A stretch of DNA of 64,000 bases from Ilyonectria destructans (Eukaryota > Ascomycota > Sordariomycetes > Hypocreales > Nectriaceae), in NCBI GenBank assembly GCA_020740775.1, contig JAHEWK010000004.1, forward strand, positions 2,418,001-2,482,000, written 5' to 3'. Under the pieces are notes generated by a model that had not been told where the DNA came from, did not search any database, and saw nothing but the letters and a program-made list of their open reading frames with translations. Positions 57,129-64,000 of this stretch are shown here, piece after piece (the stretch's first letter is position 1; the number at the start of each line of letters is the position of its first letter). The position numbers were made by a program, and so were the translations under genes.

Positions 57129-57929
57129 ACGGGACCAGGTGCGGCACTACACTCTTTTAATACTGCTTTACGCATGCATTTTTTCATCTGAGGAGACGAA
57201 TACATCATCACCGGCGGAACCCACACTAGATCGACGCACGACGGTGTTCGTGCTTGGACATGTTAGAGAGCCCTGATAGACACGCTTTGTTGGAAGTCGA
57301 ACCCCGGAGCGAGCAGAGGCTAGAATTGTTGGGACCGGTGGTGCGACGTGGAAGATTACATTGACATATATATGATACCCAATTCAGGGGTTGGTGGAGG
57401 ACAGCGATAGATATGGCCGAGCTGTGAAGAACAAACTCGAGGCCGAAACAGGCCCGGGAAACGAAGCCGTGCTAGATGGTTACACATTCTACAACACAAG
57501 AAGAATATTTAAACGCACACATTGCGTTAACCATACTTGATCAGATCCTTGCGGTTATGTTAAAATGTGATATCAGACTTCCTGAAGATTAGCCCAGAAG
57601 CTAGTATCGGTCCGTCCCAAAGAATGCTCATATTGTCGCCCCGTTATATCTCATCGTTGCACAGCCGAAACCTAACTTCCTCATGTGATGGACAACTGCT
57701 TAGACTTCCACCTTGTGTTCCAGGTTGGCTAGAGAGTCCGTGACACTACCCTCTAGATTACCTCCGGCATGAGTCACCTAGAAGTAGCAAGTAATAGTCG
57801 CTGACTTGAAGGACAGTCCAAACACTGTTCTACTGATAATCAAACGTCACCAATCACGACCGCAATCAAACACACAAAGTATCATCGTGGGTTCGCCATC
57901 CGAGCACCTTCCGCCTAATATCTTCGAAG
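57129..57929. other. Intergenic region downstream of the aspartic protease
   Basis: 3' UTR and spacer. No open frame with a motif is present. Confidence 0.5.
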
Positions 57930-58677
57930 ATGCCATGTATCAATGCTCCTTTACAGGCTCCCGAGCTGCCTCAAGCTACAACCATTAGCCATCCCAAAGT
58001 GACGGCAAAGTATCATCCCATCCACATGATCACTCTTCCGCCCAGCGACAACCCATGCGGACACTACGAGCTGGTCCTTCGCGTTTCGGGCCGCCACCTG
58101 CTCATAATCAAGACGAGGAATAAGTTGCCGTCATGGCGTGGCTCTCTAAGAATACCCTGCCTCTCCCATATGTTGTAGCCTACGATACTTCCGGGGAGAA
58201 CCCAATCAGCCACATATAGACACTACTCTCCCGGGTCAAGGGTATTACGTTGAGTGATATCTATGATAAGTTGGACGATGGATATATTGCGCAGATCCTT
58301 AAGTAAGTTCACCTGATACGCATCCATGAGAAGCTTGCATATATGTGAGACGTGATCCCCCGCCTAGAGGCCTTCGTAGCCATCGTCCCTACGCTCGTCG
58401 ACAAGCTGAACGAGGTCAAACTGCGGCTGGCTCACAAGAATCCGTACTTTGCCAACATCATTGTCAATGTCTCCTCCAGCAAGATCACAGGCGTCCTGGA
58501 TTGGGAGTTTGTGGGCATCGTGCCGTTCACCAAGTGGAACCCCAGGCGGGCGTCCTATAGAACGGCCAAGACAATGCAGCGTTGGTAGACGAGAAACAAC
58601 AGCGGATGCGGCTCTTCACCCAGCGTTGCAAGGAGAGGCATGAGCATGCAGAAGCCATTGCCCAGTTCGGAGTCTAG
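57930..58677 (+). pseudogene. Aminoglycoside-phosphotransferase-fold (APH) kinase pseudogene
   Basis: Pieces of an APH-type protein appear in order but in different frames. HYELVLRVSG then LIIKTRN is followed by a frameshift at about 58121-58126. AWLSKNTLPLPYVVAYD continues to a stop TAG at 58217-58219, then LSRVKGITLSD. Further on are LAHKNPYFANIIV and KITGVLDWEFVG, the catalytic loop (His where Asp is often HxD in APH proteins) and the metal-binding Asp. After a third shift near 58575-58585 comes a charged helix (EKQQRMRLFTQRCKER) to a final TAG at 58675-58677. At least one nonsense and two frame breaks rule out a functional protein; one break might be a lost intron boundary. Fungal genomes hold many such APH-like genes of unknown substrate. 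Confidence 0.8.
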
Positions 58678-59843
58678 GGCAGCAGACGGTCGACACTCGT
58701 ACGGACTCGTACGGAGTAATTGAATCATGTTCAGTGCCGAATAAAATATCACTGGCGGTCAGGAAATCCCTGCACAGCTTGAAACCATAGTTATTCGAAC
58801 TGGCTTTAAGGATTAGATAGTAGATTACGTTGCCAGAGAGAGCGTGGCCAATCGTTTGATAGAGCATCACACCACAACCCTCAACAGTCTCCCATCTTTT
58901 CGGGTTGCGACGTAGCTCAACGCGTGTCTCGGAAGATGCCGACCCCCGAATCCCCGGACAGGTGGTAATAATAGCGAGACTTGTCTGGCGAGCTGTGGAA
59001 CAGGCTGCCGAAAGCATAAGGGGGAGATAATGTTACCTGCATCCAAACCCCCTGTTTTTCGCGTCATTGTCCAATCAGTTGAGACGTCGTATACGGAAGA
59101 GACAGCACCCAACCACATTGCCTGGTCATGGTTGGGGATGTTTTCCAGAACAAATAAGGGATCACGTCTGGTGGAGATGGGAAAAAGGGCGTCTGGTGAA
59201 TGTCTATTCAAGGCTGGATATGGGGGACAAAAGGGGGTGCCACATGCCGGTCAGCTGCATAGTTATACATACATCTCACGCTACAGCTCAAAGTCTTACA
59301 TGTCCAGCTCTTTCAGCTTGGCCTGCTGCTAAAACAGACGGACCCGCGCCCCTGCATAAGTCAATAAGTTAGGCCCCATTTGATGGCCCCTTTTAGCGCC
59401 ATCGCCAACCACATACTGTACGAAGTACGAGCGCTGAAGACACATCAGCGCGCGCCAGGAATAATTCACACTGCCCTGGACCCGCGGATTACAGGGTCCC
59501 CTCAGTGAAGCTACAGAGGCCAAACTCCCACTGTGCCAAGTATCCGCCCACTGAACCCCCAGGCGCCCGCCCACCAATCCCAGGCCTTCCCATCCCACGA
59601 CCCTCGCTGCGGCTTGCACGGGCTTTGTGCTAACACTGCCTTATCCGGGGGCCAAGGAGTGACAACGTAACGCAAAACGCAACGCAACGCAACGCAACGC
59701 AATCAAGCGACTCCCGCATATCGCCCGTGATACCGTCCTTTCCCTCGCAGCCCTCCGCTCGCTTTCTCTTATTCCGTTATCCTTCTCTGCTCAACCCGGG
59801 GGAAAATGTGCACGCGAGTCCCGGCTGCTGCTCCCCTCCGACA
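58678..59843. other. Intergenic region upstream of the transporter gene
   Basis: No gene recognised. Contains the pentanucleotide repeat listed separately and the transporter promoter and leader. Confidence 0.5.
59676..59700. repeat. (AACGC)5 short tandem repeat
   Basis: Five perfect pentanucleotide copies about 144-168 bases before the transporter ATG, flanked by imperfect copies. Confidence 0.85.
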
Positions 59844-61919
59844 ATGACGCAAGCCAGGAACAATGGCGCCGCGAACCCGCACGGCGAGGACCGCGGCCTC
59901 CTGAGCTCCCGCCTCGACGACGACGACGACGGCTACTTTGGCATCGGCGACGACGACGATAGCGGCAACGGCAACGGTAACGCCCTGGGCATTCACCCGG
60001 CTGCCAAGGGCCCGCCGCCCGCCTACGACGACGCCCACGCGCAACCCCCGAGGACGCCGAACCGAGTCCGCTTCGACCTCACGCCCGAGATCGTCGGCAT
60101 CAGCAACAGCGATGGCGCCTACGCCATGCAGGACCACCGGCGGTCCATGTCGGACGGCTCCATGGAGATGGAGGAGCCCGCGAGCCCCGGCCGCGCCCAC
60201 CGGATGCCGCTCCTGACAGACATGGAGGCGCCGAGCGTCGCCCTGGCCAACTCGTTTGGCGACGCCGAGGAGCGCGCCGAGAACGAGCTGCGCCGGCCCA
60301 AGTCGGGCCTCAAGTCGGCCTTTATGAACATGGCCAACTCCATCATCGGCGCCGGCATCATCGGCCAACCCTACGCCATTCGCCAGGCGGGCCTGCTGGC
60401 CGGCGTCGCCCTGCTGGTCGGCCTGACCGTCGTCGTCGACTGGACCATCTGCCTGATCGTCATCAACAGCAAGCTCAGCGGCACGAGCCACTTCCAGGGC
60501 ACCGTGGAGCACTGCTTTGGCCGCACCGGGCTCATCGCCATCAGCCTGGCCCAGTGGGTGTTTGCCTTTGGCGGCATGGTTGCGTACGGCGTCATCGTCG
60601 GCGACACCATCCCCCACGTCCTCAAGGCCGTGTGGCCCGAGCTACCCGGCGTACCGGTCCTAGGGCTGTTGGCGAACCGACAGGTGGCAATTGCCGTGTT
60701 TATCATGGGCATTGGATACCCATTGACGCTGTACCGAGATATTGCAAAGGTGAGGATCGCCAGAACAAAAAGGGGGGGCAGTCGAGCAGGGGGGAAGGGA
60801 TTGTCTCTTTCACAGAGGCAGCTTTTGTCCCTGCGGTTCGAGATGCTCCCGCTCCCGCTCCCGCTCTCTTGCGTTAAAAGGAATGGACTAATGGCTTTTT
60901 CTTGAAATAGCTGGCCAAGGCGAGCACTTTTGCCCTAATCGGCATGCTGGTCATTGTTGTCGTGGTGCTCATACAAGGCATCCTCACACCCTCGTCGCTA
61001 CGAGGCTCGTTTGGCCACGATGAGCTCCTAATCAACGGCGGCTTCTTCCAGGCGATTGGAGTCATTTCCTTTGGTAAGATTTCCGGTCTTGGTGGTATCC
61101 CCGACTACAACTGGGTGGAGCTGGCCGACGTACGGACATGAAACTCGACTAACAACGAACAGCCTTTGTCTGCCATCACAACTCGCTGCTCATCTACGGA
61201 TCGCTCAAGACGCCGACCATCGACAACTTCTCGCGGGTGACGCACTACTCGACGGGCATCTCCATGCTGGCATGCCTGGTCCTGGCGCTGGGCGGCTTCC
61301 TGACCTTTGGCGACAAGACGCTAGGCAACGTGCTCAACAACTTCCCGGCGGACAACACCATGGTCAACATCGCGCGGCTCTGCTTCGGCCTCAACATGCT
61401 GACGACGCTACCGCTCGAGGCGTTTGTGTGCCGCGAGGTGATGCTGACGTACTTTTACCCCGACGAGCCCTTCGACATGAAGCGCCACCTGATCTTCAGC
61501 ACCAGCCTGGTCCTGGCCGCCATGGTGCTGAGCCTGGTGACGTGCGACCTGGGCGCCGTGTTCGAGCTCGTGGGCGCGACGAGCGCCGTGGCCATGGCGT
61601 ACATCCTGCCGCCCATGTGCTACATCAAGCTGACGACGCGCAGCTGGCGGACGTACATGGCGTACGCCGTCGTGGGGTTTGGCTCCATCGTCATGGTGAT
61701 AAGCGTCGTGCAGGCGGTGCAGAAGATTGTCAGCAGTATGTTTATTTCTCTCACACGTTCCCCGTTCAGATTCCCCGTCTTCCCATCTTTGCCCTTGGCA
61801 TACTTATCCTGTCATCTGCGGATGCGCAGCCGAAATGCCAAGGCGCGCACCTACACTTCTTCAGGGCGTGGACTGACACCTTGCGATCAGATAAGGACGG
61901 GTCGGCGCAATGTGCATAA
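59844..61919 (+). CDS. Vacuolar amino-acid transporter, Avt/SLC38 family
   Basis: The exons are 59844-60749, 60911-61073, 61163-61735 and 61891-61919, giving 556 residues. About 150 acidic, Pro-rich cytosolic residues precede the APC-superfamily core. The core starts SAFMNMANSIIGAGIIGQPYA, the first helix with its unwound GAG substrate-binding segment. About eleven transmembrane helices follow, including FAFVCHHNSLLIYGSL and DKTLGNVLNNFP between helices, both typical of Avt/SLC38. The last exon of 29 bases gives the ending NKDGSAQCA, which fits better than reading through the 155-bp third intron. Family members export neutral or basic amino acids from the vacuole by proton exchange. Which Avt subgroup (Avt2, 5, 6 or 7) is not decided here. 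Confidence 0.92.
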
Positions 61920-63005
61920 AAAAAGAGCCGAAGGCCGACGGATAGACACAGACCCTTGCCGTGACAAGAACATGTACGATTATATTACAGGGCCCTTGTA
62001 CAAAAAGCCCAGCCAGGGTGGTCAGGCACGATGCATCTTGGCGTCGCTTTGTAAGTCAAGGGCGGCGGCGTGGGTTAAAGACAAAAAGATTAGAGTCTTT
62101 ACACACATGGGATCACACAAGACATGGGCCGGAGCTTGGCGTGTAAGTAGATGGGATCTTGGACTGGATAAAACCCTCTCAGGACTGCGTTTTTGTGGTT
62201 GTTGCGGATTTGTTGCGGGAGCTGTATGAACTGTCGATACTACGACTATACTACTTACTGCTGCTGCTACTAGCGACTTTTTGCCCTTTACAGGCATTTG
62301 CCATTTCTTGTATAGACACTTACACGATTCAACTTTCCCTAGTCGTTCGTATTCGTCCACTTTCACCGCTCGGTTTCCCCCATCGCGGCACGGCCTGACA
62401 TGACCTGTTCCTCACCCGACCGCGTGCCCTCCGAGTGGCCCACCAAAGCTACCAGGCGGGAACGTCGCCCCTCCCAGCGGTTCTCGCGTTGTCGGCGTCT
62501 CGCGGTTTCGGAGTCTCTCTCGCCTTGGCTCTGCTCTGCACGCAAGGCACGGCCCGCCCGCTGGCTTCTCTCCTACTCATACACGTGTGTGCCACTGGAC
62601 TTGAGTAAGGCCCTTGCCTAAATCCTTGCCCCCTCTCTCTTCCCGCCTTCAGCGCCGCCCGAGTTGGACGTAATGTGGGCTTCCTCCTTTGACCCCCCCG
62701 CCTGACGACGAATCGCAACGGTCGGAAAGCCGCTACGTACTGAAACCCCCGCTTCTGGGTGGTGGTGTGCGCTCGTGGCCGCCCCGCCGCAGGCTGTAGG
62801 GTACGTAAATTGTCGAGCGAGCGAGCAAGGCGGCGTCTGGGAAAGGAACGGCCATTTGGCCATTTATTACAGCTGACCCTCCTTCTTTCCCTTCTCCTTC
62901 TTCTCTTTCTCTTCCTTTCAAGTGCCCATCGAACCAAGACGACGATATTACACATCACCCAACACACACTCGTCCGCCAGACATACCCACCACAACACCA
63001 CTAAC
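61920..63005. other. Intergenic region upstream of the microprotein gene
   Basis: The left part is the transporter 3' region. The right end holds a strong CT tract at about 62876-62925, a usual fungal core-promoter feature, 80-130 bases before the microprotein start. Open frames are short and motif-free. Confidence 0.5.
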
Positions 63006-63280
63006 ATGGAGCCCCTCGTCAACTACCACGGCGCGACCTGCCCCAAGTGCAGCGCCTCCATCTCTGGCGACAACAAGGACTGCGGTGCTTGCGGTGCTGT
63101 AAGTATCGCCCCTCCCCTCTCTTCCCACATCCATCTAGACGACGCCCTATTCCCGCACGCTTCCATCCTGCTCCTTTCCGTCTGCTCCCCTTGACCTCAG
63201 TCTGTCTATTCCTGTCGTTGCAGCCGGCACCAGACCCTAGACTAACCACCCAACGCCGCTCTTAGCACTGCCCCGTCTAA
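63006..63280 (+). CDS. Zinc-ribbon microprotein, 35 residues
   Basis: The exons are 63006-63098 and 63266-63280, 35 codons. CPKC at 12-15 and a CGAC at 26-29, with a final HCPV, supply five cysteines and a histidine, enough for one small zinc ribbon. The start context is good (AACATGGAG). The 167-bp intron has a perfect GTAAGT donor, a GACTAAC branch site and a CTTAG acceptor. The 15-base last exon adds HCPV and the stop. The CT-tract promoter supports a real, well-expressed gene. Similar very short CPKC..CGxC proteins seem conserved in ascomycetes, but I know no assigned function. Alternative: an unseen middle exon inside the intron, though none is needed to keep the frame. Confidence 0.7.
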
Positions 63281-64000
63281 GCTAGCCACTCTGCGGCTGC
63301 CGGCGGCCAACGCCGATGATGCGCGGAGCATCTGCCCTTGGGGGTGATGATGATGTACGGAAGGGTTACGGAGCGGGGATACCAGCAGTAGTTCATATGG
63401 GAGGCTGAATTCGTTGCGTTGTGTTGAAGAGGCCATGGGATGGAATGGGGATGGCCACTTCGTTTGGCCGAGCTATGACATCGTTTGTTGATGAGGTTCA
63501 TGTGATTTTGCTTACTTAGCTATTGCACTCCTTCATTCCACCTAGTCTACCTCATTTCTTCATTCACTCATTAAACTACCCATGAATGATGATCTAGTTG
63601 ATCATCTAGATCAAGTAATACCGTATGATAAAGCCCATCTGCCTTATCCTCCCCATCCCCGCCCGAGCCGCCCACCGCGAACGTGACCCTCGCCGTGACA
63701 CCTCTGCCCCTCCCCCTCCTCGATAGCGCTCCCACCTAACAAAGTAAGATAACAAGCCCCATCCCAGCCTCAGCCCTCCTAGGCGCCTCAACCTTCCCTC
63801 ACACGATCCGGAGACATAACCTGTGCTGCGCACATAGGCCAACACAGTCAGCCTAGGCCTCGGCACTGGCGCCGCCCCGTTTGCAGCACTGCCAACCACT
63901 AACTCGCAGGTACCTCTTGTGACGTGGGATGCGGGATGGAGGCCGGAGGACGCCCGGGGATTACATCGCCCGGTCTAGCCGTCAGCGACCTGTGGCCTCA
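63281..64000. other. 3' region to the end of the window
   Basis: Follows the microprotein. The frame at 63606-63899 (minus) lacks a motif. Nothing else is supported. Confidence 0.5.

Noticed and set aside
59769..60617. 282-codon minus-strand frame opposite the amino-acid transporter
   Set aside because: Ala/Asp/Val-rich mirror of a GC-rich exon; the transporter motifs are on the plus strand.

Overview
This window is nuclear DNA of a filamentous ascomycete (Pezizomycotina), most likely a sordariomycete and plausibly one of the Hypocreales. The evidence is the introns (mostly 47-100 bp, GT..AG, with CTAAC or CTGAC-like branch sites), CT-rich tracts and short TATA boxes in promoters, and the gene set: NRC-2 type kinase, an Arp10-like protein, Pcf11, Get1, Rud3, a LaeA-like methyltransferase and a GPI-anchored yapsin-like protease. 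There is no bacterial or organellar signal, and I saw no rRNA, convincing tRNA or CRISPR array.

The window falls into two compartments. Bases 1 to about 14.5 kb are sparse and accessory. They hold a secreted subtilisin-like protease, an intact short-chain dehydrogenase, a second short-chain dehydrogenase broken by one nonsense codon, an NmrA-like oxidoreductase and an eleven-exon LaeA-like methyltransferase. These sit among AT-rich, stop-rich DNA with what looks like a decayed Tc1/mariner transposase fragment. Two promoters here carry tandem arrays of short repeats that share the core CTCCGCA. This is the most interesting non-coding signal in the window.

From about 16 kb onward the DNA is ordinary dense housekeeping sequence on both strands: flippase kinase, CorA-like membrane protein, mitochondrial seryl-tRNA synthetase, Arp10-like protein, GEN1/Yen1 resolvase, Mgs1/WRNIP1, Pcf11, a four-TM protein, a small Cys-rich protein, SERF, a secreted cupredoxin, an SMN homologue, Nop15, Rud3, an uncharacterised membrane protein, Get1 and a PTAR1/Ecm9-like protein. 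A 4.3-kb gene-poor stretch with a compound microsatellite follows. The window ends with a GPI-anchored aspartic protease, an aminoglycoside-phosphotransferase-type pseudogene, a vacuolar amino-acid transporter and a 35-residue zinc-ribbon microprotein.

Several neighbours share themes. GEN1 and Mgs1 are convergent genome-stability genes. SMN and Nop15 are divergently transcribed RNA-biogenesis genes, and their 510-bp shared promoter carries PAC-like and RRPE-like elements. Gene models were built by hand from splice sites, and every spliced model given is a multiple of three. Family assignments rest on motif recognition, not on searches.
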